DNA of 64,000 nucleotides from an endosymbiont of unidentified scaly snail isolate Monju (GCF_000801295.1 NZ_AP012978.1:1116001-1180000), one strand, 5' to 3'. Shown: positions 46,225-57,955, numbered from the stretch's first letter. Notes: generated by a model from the sequence alone, not told the origin. Translations and numbers: made by a program.

Positions 46225-47316
46225 ATGAGCGAAAGCGAAGCCCAACAGCTTGCCCGCATCCGCAAGCGTATCGACGCGCTCGACGAGAAGATCCACGCCC
46301 TGCTCAACCAGCGTGCCGAGGCGGCGATGGAGGTCGCGCGGATCAAGCTGGAAGCCGATCCCAATGCCGTGTTCTATCGCCCGGAGCGCGAGGCCGAGGT
46401 GTTGCGCAAGGTCAAGGCGCGCAACCAGGGGCCAATGCCCGACGAGGAGGTCGCGCGCCTGTTCCGCGAGATCATGTCCGCCTGCCTGGCCCTGGAGCGC
46501 CCGCTCGAGGTTGCCTACCTGGGGCCGGAAGGCACCTTCACCCAGGCGGCTGCGCAGAAGCACTTCGGGCATTCGGTGCGCACCCTGCCGCTGGGTAGCA
46601 TCTCCGACGTGTTCCAGGAGGTCGAGAGCGAGAAGGCCGACTATGGCGTGGTGCCGGTGGAAAACTCCAGCGAAGGGGTCATCAATCACACGCTCGACAT
46701 GTTCCTGGCCTCACCCTTGCAGATCTGCGGCGAGGTGTCGCTGCGCATCCATCACAATCTGCTGGGCAAGGCACAGCCACTGGAGTCCATTCGCACGGTG
46801 TTCTCGCATCAGCAGTCGCTGGCCCAGTGCCGCAACTGGCTGGACCGGCACTTGCCCTTTGTCGAGCGGATAGCGGTCGGCAGCAATGCCGAGGCCGCAC
46901 GGCTGGCGGCCGAGACCGAGGGGGCGGCAGCGATCGCCGGTCGGGCCGCGGCCGAGCTGTACGACCTGGACGTGCTGGCGGCCAACATCGAGGACGAGCC
47001 GGACAATACCACGCGCTTCCTGGTGATCGGCCGGCATGGCACCAGCCCCTCGGGTGACGACAAGACCAGCATCATGGTCAGCACGCGCAACGAGTCGGGT
47101 GCCCTCTATCACCTGCTGCGACCGCTGGCCGAGAACGGCATCAGCATGACCCGTATCGAATCGCGGCCTTCCCGGCGCGGCAACTGGGACTACGTGTTCT
47201 TCATCGACCTGCTGGGGCACCGCGAGGACCCTGGCGTTGGCAAGGCGCTGGCCGAATTGCGCTCCCTGGCCGCCTTGTACAAGGAGTTGGGTTCCTATCC
47301 TCGCGCCGTGCTGTGA
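46225..47316 (+). CDS. pheA: Bifunctional chorismate mutase / prephenate dehydratase
   Basis: Makes phenylpyruvate from chorismate. Chorismate mutase (AroQ type) lies at residues 1-90 (IRKRIDALDEKIHALLNQRA), then the dehydratase domain (YLGPEGTFTQAAAQKHFG, VENSSEGVINHTLDMF, and the TRF motif in DNTTRFLVIG), then a C-terminal ACT domain with the Phe-binding GALYHLLRPLAENGI and ESRPSRRGNWDYVFFIDL. The 363 residues match Pseudomonas PheA. Start at 46225, 41 bp after serA. Confidence 0.97.
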   Translation: MSESEAQQLARIRKRIDALDEKIHALLNQRAEAAMEVARIKLEADPNAVFYRPEREAEVLRKVKARNQGPMPDEEVARLFREIMSACLALERPLEVAYLGPEGTFTQAAAQKHFGHSVRTLPLGSISDVFQEVESEKADYGVVPVENSSEGVINHTLDMFLASPLQICGEVSLRIHHNLLGKAQPLESIRTVFSHQQSLAQCRNWLDRHLPFVERIAVGSNAEAARLAAETEGAAAIAGRAAAELYDLDVLAANIEDEPDNTTRFLVIGRHGTSPSGDDKTSIMVSTRNESGALYHLLRPLAENGISMTRIESRPSRRGNWDYVFFIDLLGHREDPGVGKALAELRSLAALYKELGSYPRAVL

Positions 47317-47332
47317 TCTGCCGGAGGGCTTC

Positions 47333-48439
47333 ATGAACGACAACCGTTTCGTTTCGCGCGCCGCGCCCGGTATCGCCCACCTGCAACCCTATGTGCCGGG
47401 CAAGCCGGTCTCCGAACTGGAGCGCGAGCTGGGCATCAGCGACTCGATCAAGCTGGCCTCCAACGAGAATCCGCTGGGTCCCAGTCCGCGGGTGCGCGAA
47501 GTGCTGGCCGGCGAGTTCGATAAACTGGCACGCTATCCCGACGGCGGTGCCTGGGCCTTGCGCGAGACCCTGGCGAAGCGGCATGGCGTCGCACCCGAAT
47601 GCATCACCATCGGCAACGGTTCCAATGATGTGCTGGACATGATCGCCCGGGTGTTCCTGTGGCCGGGACGCGAAAGCCTGTTCTCCGAACACGCCTTCGC
47701 GGTCTATCCGCTCTCGAGCATGGCGGTGGGTGCGGAGTTGCGGGTGGTGCCGGCGCGGGATTACGGGCACGACCTCGGGGCGATGGTCGAGCGGATCACC
47801 CCGGCGACCGGCGTGGTGTGGATCGCCAATCCCAACAACCCGACCGGCACCTGGCTGGATCGCGACACCCTGCGTGCCTTCCTGGAGCAGGTGCCCGCTG
47901 AGGTGATCGTGGTGGTGGACGAGGCCTACTTCGAGTACGTCGCTCCGCTCGAGCCCGATTATCCCGAAGCCAGCCAGTGGCTGGAGGCCTTCCCCAACCT
48001 GGTGGTCACCCGTACCTTCTCCAAGGCCTACGGACTCGCGGCGCTGCGCATCGGCTATGGTCTGTCGCATCCCGACATGGCCGACCTGCTCAACCGGGTA
48101 CGCCAGCCCTTCAATGCCAACAGTCTGGCGCAGGCTGCGGCGCTCGCGGCGCTGGACGACCCGGCCCACGTGCAGCGCGGGGTGGACCTCAATCGCCAGG
48201 GCATGGCGCAGCTCGAAGCAGGCTTTCGCACGCTGGGCCTGCGCTGGATCCCCTCGGTGGGCAATTTCATCACCGTGTTGCTCGACCGGCCCGCCAGCGA
48301 GGTGGATCTGGCCCTGCTGCGCCTGGGGGTGATTACCCGGCCGGTGGAGAACTACGGACTCAAGGGCGGGCTGCGCATCAGCGTCGGCCTGCCCGAAGAG
48401 AACGCGCGTTGCCTCGAGGCGCTGGAGCAGGTGCTGTGA
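47333..48439 (+). CDS. hisC: Histidinol-phosphate aminotransferase
   Basis: PLP aminotransferase for histidine, and in this context probably also for aromatic amino acids. The start at 47333 has a GGAGGG site and gives 368 residues. Motifs: KLASNENPLGPSP, IANPNNPTGTW, VVDEAYFEY, and the PLP lysine in RTFSKAYGLAALRIGYG. The position between pheA and tyrA is that of the hisC2 copy of Pseudomonas, which serves tyrosine and phenylalanine synthesis. Confidence 0.95.
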   Translation: MNDNRFVSRAAPGIAHLQPYVPGKPVSELERELGISDSIKLASNENPLGPSPRVREVLAGEFDKLARYPDGGAWALRETLAKRHGVAPECITIGNGSNDVLDMIARVFLWPGRESLFSEHAFAVYPLSSMAVGAELRVVPARDYGHDLGAMVERITPATGVVWIANPNNPTGTWLDRDTLRAFLEQVPAEVIVVVDEAYFEYVAPLEPDYPEASQWLEAFPNLVVTRTFSKAYGLAALRIGYGLSHPDMADLLNRVRQPFNANSLAQAAALAALDDPAHVQRGVDLNRQGMAQLEAGFRTLGLRWIPSVGNFITVLLDRPASEVDLALLRLGVITRPVENYGLKGGLRISVGLPEENARCLEALEQVL

Positions 48440-49317
48440 GCGAGGCATCCATCGAGACGCTGGCGGTGATCGGCGTCGGCCTGATCGGCGGCTCCCTGGC
48501 GCGCGCCCTGCGCGCGGCCGGGCAGGTCGGGCGCATCATCGGCTGCGGGCGCGGCAAGGCCAACCTGGAACGCGCGGTCGAGCTGGGCGTGATCGACGCC
48601 TGGACTCACGACCCGGCCGAAGCGGTGCGCAAGGCCGACATGGTGTTCGTGGCGGTGCCGCTGGGGGCCATGCGCCCTGTGTTCGAGGCGATCTGCGGGC
48701 ACCTGAAGCCGGGGGCGGTGGTCACCGACGGCGGCAGTGCCAAGGCCAGCGTGGTGGCCGACTTCGCCGCCACCTGCTCCGATCACCTGGCGCAGTTCGT
48801 GCCGGGACATCCCATCGCCGGCACGGAACAGGCTGGCGTCGAGGCGTCTTTCGCCGAACTCTACCGTGGCCGCCGGGTCATCCTCACTCCGACTGCCGAC
48901 ACCGATCCCCTGGCACTGGCGCGGGTACGCGCCATGTGGGTCGCCTGCGGCGCCGAGGTGGTCGAGATGGACATCGCGCGGCATGACGAGGTGCTGGCAG
49001 CCACCTCCCATCTGCCGCACATGCTGGCCTTCGGGCTGGTCGATGCCCTGGCACGCATGGATGAGCACGACGACATATTCCGTTTTGCCGCCGGTGGTTT
49101 CCGCGACTTCACCCGCATTGCCTCCAGCAACCCGGTGATGTGGCGGGACATCTGTATCGCCAACCGCGAGGCATTGTCCCGCGTCATGGGGAATTTCGTG
49201 CGCGAGATGGAGGCGCTGGCCGCCTCGATCGAGGCGGGTGACGGTGACCGCCTGCTCGAGATCTTCGAACGTGCCAAGACTGCCCGCGATGCCTATGTCG
49301 ACGGCCTTGGCGGCTGA
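48436..49317 (+). CDS. tyrA: Prephenate dehydrogenase
   Basis: Converts prephenate (or arogenate) to the tyrosine precursor. The GTG at 48436 overlaps the hisC stop and gives 293 residues. The NAD motif is IGVGLIGGSLARAL; PGHPIAGTEQAGVEA carries the catalytic His of the family, and the helical dimerisation domain follows. It is not fused to aroA. In related genomes aroA, cmk and rpsA come next; here the cluster ends and the accessory region begins. Confidence 0.95.
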   Translation: MSEASIETLAVIGVGLIGGSLARALRAAGQVGRIIGCGRGKANLERAVELGVIDAWTHDPAEAVRKADMVFVAVPLGAMRPVFEAICGHLKPGAVVTDGGSAKASVVADFAATCSDHLAQFVPGHPIAGTEQAGVEASFAELYRGRRVILTPTADTDPLALARVRAMWVACGAEVVEMDIARHDEVLAATSHLPHMLAFGLVDALARMDEHDDIFRFAAGGFRDFTRIASSNPVMWRDICIANREALSRVMGNFVREMEALAASIEAGDGDRLLEIFERAKTARDAYVDGLGG

Positions 49318-49634
49318 TCCGACAACTCTCTGATCCAACTCGTCGGTGACAAGGGTCGACGCCTCCCGGCGTCGGCACCGTCCCACCGTTCCCTCCAGCA
49401 AAACCCTACCATTCGGTGCGCACCCTACCTGCGAAATGGGGTCTCGCACTACCTGTGTTCGTGACGCCATTCACAAATACTGGCCATCAGCGAAATGGGC
49501 AGAGCTCCGCGCATTTTGCATTGGTATTGCGAATGCTGTTTCTCGCAATCCATATCGAGACCGCCCAGGAAGCCAGGCGGTGAAATGGAACAGTTGAGTA
49601 TCGCGCAAGCGATCGAACTTATGGGTGCAACATC
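49318..49634. other. Intergenic stretch after tyrA, without a recognised gene
   Basis: This 317-bp stretch lies where aroA would be expected. I see no conserved coding frame, RNA gene or terminator. Base composition drops relative to tyrA. It is the left boundary of the accessory region. Confidence 0.5.
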
Positions 49635-49964
49635 ATGGATCTAAAACGAATGAGTACGGGAATGCGCTGGATGCTGGCAACGACACTGATAGTGTCGGCC
49701 GGTGTGTCTCCGGCTGCACGCTTCCACATCAATGTGGTGGATGGCGATGGGAATCCGGTCACCGGTTTCCGTTACCTCGTGCAGGAGGACACCACCTACA
49801 CGGTGGATCCGAATAATCCTCCGCCAATTGGCCAGCAGCTGGCGTTGAACTTCCACAAGAGCTATCACCCACCGGCGAGGGTCCAGTGGGGCCCAAAGGC
49901 CGGATCGGCGCTCGGTGGGAACGAAGATACGAACAGCACCTCGGTGACGCAGGTTCGTCCCGGG
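49635..49964 (+). pseudogene. 5' fragment of a secreted protein, cut by IS copy 1
   Basis: The ATG at 49635 opens a signal peptide (MRWMLATTLIVSAGVSPAAR region) and then an extracellular beta-type segment (FHINVVDGDGNPVTGFRYLV, then DTTYTVDPNNPPP). I recall similar starts in carboxypeptidase-regulatory/SdrD-B-like surface proteins, but the family is not certain. The frame is ended by the IS terminal repeat at 49965 after about 110 residues. Nothing beyond the IS continues this protein: the sequence there codes an outer-membrane beta-barrel end instead. Confidence 0.6.
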
Positions 49965-50003
49965 TGAACCGCCCCGGATATTCCGGAGACTGTTTTGTTT
50001 GAG

Positions 50004-51223
<1,220 letters not shown>

Positions 51224-51274
51224 AGACTCTATCCTCTCAAGAAATGGAGTCTCCGGGAAACCCGGGGCGGTTCA

Positions 51275-51849
51275 CGTTAGGAGGATTGCTGTTGACCAAT
51301 ACCGAGTCCCAGGTGCGCCAATTGGCAATCGACCGCACACCTCGCACTACGAGCGTGACCGTCGGTGGTTCGCATCGCTTGCGCGAGGATCTCCAGGTCA
51401 ACGGTGACATCACGGCAACAAGGACAGGCAGCACCCCAGCATCGGGTGGCGTGGCGGCAACGCCAGCAACCGACGTCGAATGGCTCTACAGTCTGCAATT
51501 CATCGGCAACGACCTGTTCAGGGATGGTGACAGCCTGATCCTGGGGGTGCGCTACAGCAACACGACACCGGCCAATATCTTTTCTTTCAACATCGATGCG
51601 CGGCAGCCCCTGTCGTTCGGGTGGCGGGTCAATCCCCGGGTGCTCGTGGAATATCGCTCGCCCAAGGATCCGACGACTTCGAGGAGGACCCTGGTCAAGC
51701 CATCGATTCGCGCGGAATACAAGTACTCGCGAGATCTCGAGATCGACCTGGAAGGCGGCATCGACTGGACGCGAGAGAACAGCCCCACGACCGGCAACAC
51801 GAGCAATCTCGGTTACTTCGTGTCGATGGGCTATCGCTGGGACTTCTAG
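51275..51849 (+). pseudogene. 3' fragment of an outer-membrane beta-barrel protein
   Basis: The frame enters straight from the IS end and codes about 190 residues of alternating beta-strand pattern (TTSVTVGGSHRLREDLQVNG, RRTLVKPSIRAEYKYSRDLE). The last residues are YFVSMGYRWDF with a C-terminal Phe, the standard recognition signal for outer-membrane assembly. It therefore is the end of a barrel protein whose 5' part was removed. It is not the continuation of the secreted-protein fragment on the other side of the IS, as far as I can judge. Confidence 0.65.
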
Positions 51850-51863
51850 CCAGGATATTTCAC

Positions 51864-51894
51864 ACCCTGACAGGGTCGTGGACCCTGTCAGGGT
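51864..51894 (+). terminator. Hairpin after the beta-barrel fragment
   Basis: A perfect 13-bp stem (accctgacagggt / accctgtcagggt) with a 5-nt loop, 14 bp after the stop. No T-run follows, so it may act as a bidirectional or processing hairpin between convergent genes. Confidence 0.65.
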
Positions 51895-52030
51895 GGTCCT
51901 CGCCTGTCAACGCCCGGGGCGGCAGGGCAGCAACCGATGCGCCGGCCGATGCTGCCGAGTCGGGCTTCGAAGCGATCACCATGCCGCCGGTCTTCCAGCG
52001 GGACTGCATCGAGATTGAGAATGGGCGGTT

Positions 52031-52903
52031 TCATTGGACACCCCCGCAGTGGTGGTCGATGTAACGGGCGAAGGCCTCGGCACAACGGCGAAACACCGGG
52101 CCGGGACAGGCGGGCAGGGGGCGGCTGTCTATCTCGCGCACCGGCACCAGCTCGGCGCCGGTGCCTGTCAGGAAGCACTCTTCTGCGGTATGGAGGTCGT
52201 AGGGGACCAGCGGTTGCTCCTGTACCGGAATGGCCTGTTCGCGCGCCAGGCGCAGGATCAGGGCGCGGGTGATGCCGGGCAGGGCGCCCTCGCTCACCGG
52301 CGGGGTCTGCAATACGCCATCGCGCACGACGAACAGGTTGTCGGCGGTGCCCTCGGCCACGCGGCCTTCGCGATTGAGCATCACCGCCTCGTCGGCGCCG
52401 GCGCGATTGGCCTCGATGCGCGCCAGGATGTTGTTCAGGTAGTTCAGGCTCTTGATGCGCGGATCCAGCCCATCGGGCGGCAGGCGCCGGGTGGCGGCGG
52501 TGATCAGGGACACCCCGCTGGCGCGGTCGGCGTGATTGACCATCTGCAGGGGGGCGGCGATCACGATCAAGCGCGGCTGGCGGCAGCTGCGCGGGTCGAT
52601 GCCCATCGGCCCCTCGCCACGGGTGATGATCAGGCGCAGATAGCCCGTGTCTCCGTCGAAGGCGGCGATCACCGCGGCGATGGCGTCGGCCAATTCGGCG
52701 TCATGCCAGTGGCAGGGCAGTGCGATGGCTCGCGCCGAGTGGCGCAGGCGCGCGATGTGTTCGGCCAGCAGGAAGGGGTGCCCGTGATAGAAGCGGATGC
52801 CCTCGAACACTCCGTCCCCGTACAGCAGCCCGTGGTCGCTCACCGGAATGCGGGCTTCCGACAATGGCAGGACCTTGCCGTCCAGCCAACAGGTGCCTTC
52901 CAT
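52031..52903 (-). CDS. Class IV aminotransferase (IlvE/Dat-like)
   Basis: A 290-residue PLP fold-type IV enzyme. It starts MEGTCWLDGKVLPLSEARIP, with the YGDGVFEGIRFYHG segment and the PLP lysine in DPRIKSLNYLNNILARIEA. GRVAEGTADNLFVVRDG and TGTGAELVPVREIDSR are family signatures. Whether it acts on branched-chain amino acids, D-amino acids or another substrate cannot be read from the sequence, so no symbol is given. The ATG at 52903 has an AGGAGA site. It is divergent from the marR gene 72 bp away, which may control it. Confidence 0.85.
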   Translation of the reverse strand: MEGTCWLDGKVLPLSEARIPVSDHGLLYGDGVFEGIRFYHGHPFLLAEHIARLRHSARAIALPCHWHDAELADAIAAVIAAFDGDTGYLRLIITRGEGPMGIDPRSCRQPRLIVIAAPLQMVNHADRASGVSLITAATRRLPPDGLDPRIKSLNYLNNILARIEANRAGADEAVMLNREGRVAEGTADNLFVVRDGVLQTPPVSEGALPGITRALILRLAREQAIPVQEQPLVPYDLHTAEECFLTGTGAELVPVREIDSRPLPACPGPVFRRCAEAFARYIDHHCGGVQ

Positions 52904-52975
52904 GCTGTCTTCTCCTGTATTGGTCAATGAAGTTGACTTGTTGCATTGTGCGGATGCTCTGCCTATCGTGTCAAC

Positions 52976-53442
52976 ATGGTTGACCTTGAAGATGATCACA
53001 TCCGGCAGCTCAACGCAGCGCTCGAGGCGCTGCACTTCGGCTTCCGCGCACTCACCGCACACCCGGACGAGCGCCTGCGGCAGCTGGGCTATTCGCGGGT
53101 GCATCACCGCATCCTGTATTTCATCGGCCGCAACCCGGGGTGCAGTGTGAGCGAGCTGCTGGGCATCATGTGCGTCAGCAAGCAGTACCTGAACCGGCCG
53201 CTGCGGCAGCTCGTCGAAGACGGTCTGGTGGAGCGGCGCGATGATCCCGCCGATCGGCGTATTCGACGCCTGCGACTCACCGCCCGGGGGGGCGCCTGGA
53301 GGAGCAGCTCACCGGCGAGCAGCGCGAGCAGCTGGCCGAGGTGTTCGCCAAGGCCGGACCGCGTGCCGAAGCGGGCTGGCGCAAGGTGATGGCGCTGCTG
53401 GCTCAGGATATGACCGAACAGGGGATACGCACAGGCCGGTGA
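52976..53442 (+). pseudogene. MarR-family regulator, frameshifted at the C-terminus
   Basis: A wHTH regulator (VSELLGIMCVSKQYLNRPLR, wing ERRDDPADRRIRRLRLT). A run of seven G at 53286-53292 is one base short; with it restored, the frame continues as LEEQLTGEQREQLAEVFAKA to 53442, giving a normal 156-residue MarR protein. As read, the C-terminal dimer helices are replaced by an unrelated tail to 53389. It is divergent from the aminotransferase gene and 36 bp ahead of the aldehyde dehydrogenase remains, so it may once have regulated both. Confidence 0.8.
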
Positions 53443-53478
53443 CAACCTAAGCTTTAACTCCGCAGGAGGAAACCGCTG

Positions 53479-54863
53479 ATGAACCGTTCCGCAACCTTGC
53501 AAAGCATCGATCCCGCTACGGGACAACAACTCACCACCTGGCCCGTGCTGGACGACACGGCACTCGATCGCTCGCTGGCGCTGGCCTCGCGGGCTGCCGA
53601 CCACTGGAGTGGGCTGGCGGTCGAGCAGCGCTGTGCCGCGCTCTCTCGCCTGGCCGATGTCCTGGAATCGCAGCGTGAGCCTCTGGCGCGGCTGATCACG
53701 CAGGAGATGGGCAAGCTGCATGCCGAGGCACTGGCCGAGATCGACAAGTGTGCCTGGGTCTGCCGTTACTACGCGGAACAGGCGCCGCAGATGCTGGCTG
53801 ACCAGACCGTTGCCACCGAAGCACGGCGCAGTCTGGTTGCCTTCCAGCCGCTGGGTGCGGTGCTCGCGGTGATGCCCTGGAACTTCCCCTTCTGGCAGGT
53901 GTTCCGCGCTGCTGCCCCCCATCCTGGCCGCGGGTAACGTGCTGTTGCTCAAGCACGCGTCGAACGTCATCGGCTGTGGCGAGGCGATCGCTCGCCTGAT
54001 TGCCGAGGCCGGATTCCCGAGGGCGTCTTCGTGCACCTGCCGGTCGAGGCAAGGCGCGTGGCCCGCGTGATCGCCGATCGCCGGGTGGCCGCGGTGACCC
54101 TGACCGGCAGCGAGGCAGCGAGGCAGCGGGTCGCGCGGTTGCCGCCGCTGCGGGTCAAGCGCTCAAGAAATGCGTGCTGGAACTCGGCGGTTCCGATCCC
54201 TTCGTGGTGCTCGAGGATGCCGACCTGGAGCAGGCGGCCGCCACCGCCGTGACCTCGCGCTTCATGAACTGCGGACAGAGCTGCATTGCCGCCAAGCGTT
54301 TCATCGTGCTCGATGCAGTGGCCGATGCCTTCACCGAGGCCTTCGTCGAAAAGACACGCAATCTGCAACCGGGGCCACCGAGTGATTCCGGCAGCACCCT
54401 GGCACCCATGGCGCGCGCCGATCTGCGCGACGAGCTGGCCGGCCAGGTACAGGATGCAGTGAGCAAGGGGGCGCGCCGTCTGCTCGCGGGCGGGCCGGCG
54501 GAAGGCGAGGGCTGGTATTACCTCCCAGAGGTGCTGACCGATGTCACCCCGGACATGCGCGCCTGGCACGAAGAACTCTTCGGTCCGGTGGCGGTGATCT
54601 ATCGCGTGTCCGACGAGGCCGAGGCACTGCGCCTGGCCAATGCCACTACCTTTGGCCTGGGCGGCAGCGTGTGGACGGAAGACCGGGGACGGGGCGAGCA
54701 GCTGGCGCGCGGACTGACCTGTGGCTGCGCCTTCGTCAACTCACTGGTGCGCAGCGACCCGCGGCTGCCCTTCGGCGGGGTAGGCGATTCCGGGTACGGG
54801 CGCGAGCTGTCGCTGGTCGGTATCCGGGAGTTCGTCAACCAAAAGACCTTGTGGATCGACTGA
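53479..54863 (+). pseudogene. Aldehyde dehydrogenase (succinate-semialdehyde type), three lesions
   Basis: NAD(P)-dependent aldehyde dehydrogenase resembling the Sad/YneI and GabD group. The start at 53479 and the end VGIREFVNQKTLWID are intact, and the catalytic Cys (NCGQSCIAAKRF) and Glu motif (CVLELGGSDPF) are present. Between them are three frame changes: an extra base near 53915, a missing G near 54015, and an exact 8-bp tandem duplication (gaggcagc) at about 54109-54124. The last is hard to explain as a base-call error and supports true decay. The gene ends 68 bp from IS copy 2. Confidence 0.88.
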
Positions 54864-54982
54864 GGGGCAGAACAGCAGATCAAGTGGTGATGCCCTTGAG
54901 ATGCGGGTCGGTCACGGCTTTCCTCTGGGGGTGAACCGCCCCGGGTTTCCCGGAGACTCCATTTCTTGAGAGGATAGAGTCT

Positions 54983-56191
<1,209 letters not shown>

Positions 56192-56230
56192 CTCAAACAA
56201 AACAGTCTCCGGAATATCCGGGGCGGTTCA

Positions 56231-56437
56231 GTCCGTGTCGAGCCGGAAGGCGAGCGCGCTCGTTTTCAGCTGATCGCCTTCTTCTACCGTCAACTCCTCA
56301 ACCCACCCTGACGCGGGAGCGGCGAGGTAACGCCACTCTCCCTCCACATAACCAGTGACGGAAGTGACGGGTTTTTCCCGTGTACAGCCGGACAACAGCG
56401 AAAAACCCGTAATCATCACTACGAAAAATCGTTTCAT
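56231..56437 (-). pseudogene. 5' fragment of an HlyD-family periplasmic lipoprotein, cut by IS copy 2
   Basis: The ATG at 56437 has an AGGAG site and codes a lipoprotein signal with lipobox LLSGC (MITGFSLLSGCTREKPV), then the start of a biotinyl-lipoyl-like domain (APASGWVEELTVEEGDQLK, typical of HlyD membrane-fusion proteins). The IS terminal repeat at 56230 ends the frame after about 69 residues. The first codon overlaps the end of tetR, so the pair formed a regulator/efflux operon. The rest of the adaptor and the transporter genes are missing. Confidence 0.8.
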
Positions 56438-57042
56438 TGGGAAGGCTCCTTGCAGGAAAGGGCCCGATTGAGCATCTGGCCATGAAGTTCCGGCAGTGCA
56501 GGAATGTCCATCCGTGCCTGGGGATGCTGGCCAAGGGAGATCTGCCACGGGACGCAAAACACGACAGGCGCCACGATCAGACGGGCGGCAAGGCCCGGAT
56601 CTGTCACAACAATCTCGCCTTGCTGGCGGGCTCGCTCGATCAGGCGTGTAAGAGCAACCAGCAGCCGGTCAATAACCCGTGACCGGTATTCCTGCAGCAG
56701 GGTTGGAAACTGATTGCCTTCACCAATCAGTATCTTGGCGATTTTGGGCATGGGCGAATACTGGGCAAGGTTGGCGGCGAGGCGCATCAGGCGGGGAAGC
56801 ATATCCAGGAGCCCCGGTGCCGTGTCCAGGGCGCGCTCGATTGCTTCAATGCGAGGCTGGGCGACGGCTTCAATGATGGCGTGAAGCATGTCCTCCTTGG
56901 GGAAAAAGTACAGATAGACCGTGCCCCTGGAGACGCCGGCCCGTCAGGCAATATCATCCATGCGCAAGGTATCCAGTGCCGCTTCAAGCAGCCGTGCGCG
57001 GCGAGCGGCCTTGGCCTGGGGCGAGCGCGCTCTCTTGCTCAT
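56434..57042 (-). pseudogene. TetR-family regulator with in-frame stop
   Basis: The frame from ATG 57042 (MSKRARSPQAKAARRARLLE) is open except for TGA at 56944-56946, codon 33, in the recognition part (MDDIA-stop-RAGVSRGTVYLYF). A typical TetR would have Arg there, so a CGA-to-TGA change fits. About ten residues between the first helix and MDDIA are also missing compared with family members. The C-terminal ligand domain is intact. ATG 56889 could restart, but without DNA binding. It forms an operon with the HlyD fragment. Confidence 0.82.
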
Positions 57043-57069
57043 GTTCGGTTCTCCTGTACTCCATATACT

Positions 57070-57085
57070 AACTGACCGGTCAGTT
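57070..57085. promoter_or_regulatory. TetR-type operator
   Basis: A perfect 16-bp palindrome, AACTGACCGGTCAGTT, 28 bp upstream of the tetR start. Its TGACCGGTCA core is common for TetR/AcrR repressors. It is probably the autoregulatory site of the tetR-hlyD operon. Confidence 0.75.
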
Positions 57086-57102
57086 ATTTGGAGTTATAGG
57101 CA

Positions 57103-57230
57103 CTATAAACCCTCTTTTCCCCAGGAGGTACCCTTCTCATCGAGGTGGGCAAGGATCTTCCTGATCACCACTGGGTCCGCGATGCGGGATTGTCCTACTT
57201 TCGCGGACACCTGAAACATTGGGCGGGAGA
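57103..57230 (-). other. Possible C-terminal remnant of a transposase
   Basis: On the minus strand the last about 35 codons read VGQSRIADPVVIRKILAHLD. This resembles the C-terminal end of Y2-type (IS91-like) transposases as I remember it. No upstream part is present in the same frame, so it could at most be a remnant. The rest of the 57086-57380 stretch shows nothing I can name. Confidence 0.3.
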
Positions 57231-57381
57231 TGACCACGACGGGTAAGACGAGAGGGCCGTATCCAGCAGAGTTCTGACGACAGAGGGTGGAGTTGGTTCG
57301 AGCAGGGCGCATACCCAGGGTACCGGGACTGGGGTTTCAGCGTAGCGTCGAGGAGATGCCGGTAGGAGTGAGGCAACGAAA

Positions 57382-57407
57382 AAGGCCAACCCGGTCGGGT
57401 TGGCCTT
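57382..57407 (-). terminator. Second terminator beyond ssrA
   Basis: A perfect 11-bp stem (aaggccaaccc / gggttggcctt) with a 4-nt loop. On the minus strand it is followed by five T. It follows the duplicated ssrA 3' end at 57414-57433 just as the first terminator follows the true ssrA end. Confidence 0.8.
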
Positions 57408-57413
57408 GTGGTA

Positions 57414-57433
57414 TTGGTGGAGGCGGCGGGAGT
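57414..57433 (-). repeat. 20-bp duplicate of the ssrA 3' end (possible att site)
   Basis: Identical over 20 bp to the ssrA 3' terminus at 57592-57611 (the T-arm side of the acceptor stem plus CCA). The 3' ends of ssrA are frequent integration sites for islands, which leave such a direct repeat. The 158 bp between the two copies are GC-rich and hold no gene I can name. Confidence 0.65.
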
Positions 57434-57559
57434 ATTCGGCCCTTCGGGCCTCACCCCTCCGGGGCCGCCGTCGCTGCGCGCCGGCGTTGTCTCGCCCGCG
57501 GTCGCGGGCTCGGCTCGAACCCGGAACGCGGCTTCTCGTCCGCGCCGCCCCGAAACGCC

Positions 57560-57586
57560 AAAGGGCCACCCGTTGGGTGACCCTTT
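57560..57586 (-). terminator. ssrA terminator
   Basis: A 12-bp stem with one mismatch (aaagggccaccc / gggtgaccctt) and a 3-nt loop, starting 6 bp after the tmRNA 3' end on the minus strand and followed by a T-containing tail. Confidence 0.8.
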
Positions 57587-57592
57587 GTCATT

Positions 57593-57955
57593 TGGTGGAG
57601 GCGGCGGGAGTCGAACCCGCGTCCGCGGACCCTCCGCCCTCGGTTCTACATGCTTAGTCGGTCTATTGTATTTGACCGCTGGCCGCCCGACCGACAGGGC
57701 AGTTCAGCGACGAGTCCGGTAAGGTTTTAGCGATTTGGCCCCGGACGAGCCTCCTCGCGATCCCGTGAGAATCGACGCCTCGAACCTGGACGCACGGGCA
57801 CGGCTCCAGTGAGACGGCACCCTACCGGGTATTAGGCGGCGAGTGCGTAGTTGTCGTCGTTGGCAACTATTGGATTTGCAGCGGATTTACGAGGTAACTG
57901 CACCTCGGCATGCACCTTGGGTTTTGCAATCCACGTCGAATGCCGTGTCGCCCCC
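57593..57955 (-). ncRNA. ssrA: Transfer-messenger RNA
   Basis: tmRNA rescues stalled ribosomes and tags the nascent protein. The 363-nt gene ends in an encoded CCA, with a T-arm GGTTCGACTCC; the first seven bases (GGGGGCG) pair with the last stem bases (CGCCTCC) with one G-U pair. The tag reading frame, on the minus strand near 57834-57866, codes ANDDNYALAA followed by TAA, a gammaproteobacterial tag. A -10-like TAGAAT lies about 20 bp upstream. smpB, its protein partner, is the next gene upstream on the same strand. Confidence 0.97.

Noticed and set aside
57101-57580. Small genes in the GC-rich stretch before ssrA
   Set aside because: Short overlapping frames in all directions, no ribosome-binding sites, and no consistent protein pattern apart from one weak transposase-like end.
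57412-57592. A second, degenerate tRNA or tmRNA gene after ssrA
   Set aside because: Only the last 20 bp match; no cloverleaf or tag frame can be formed from the 158 bp between the copies.
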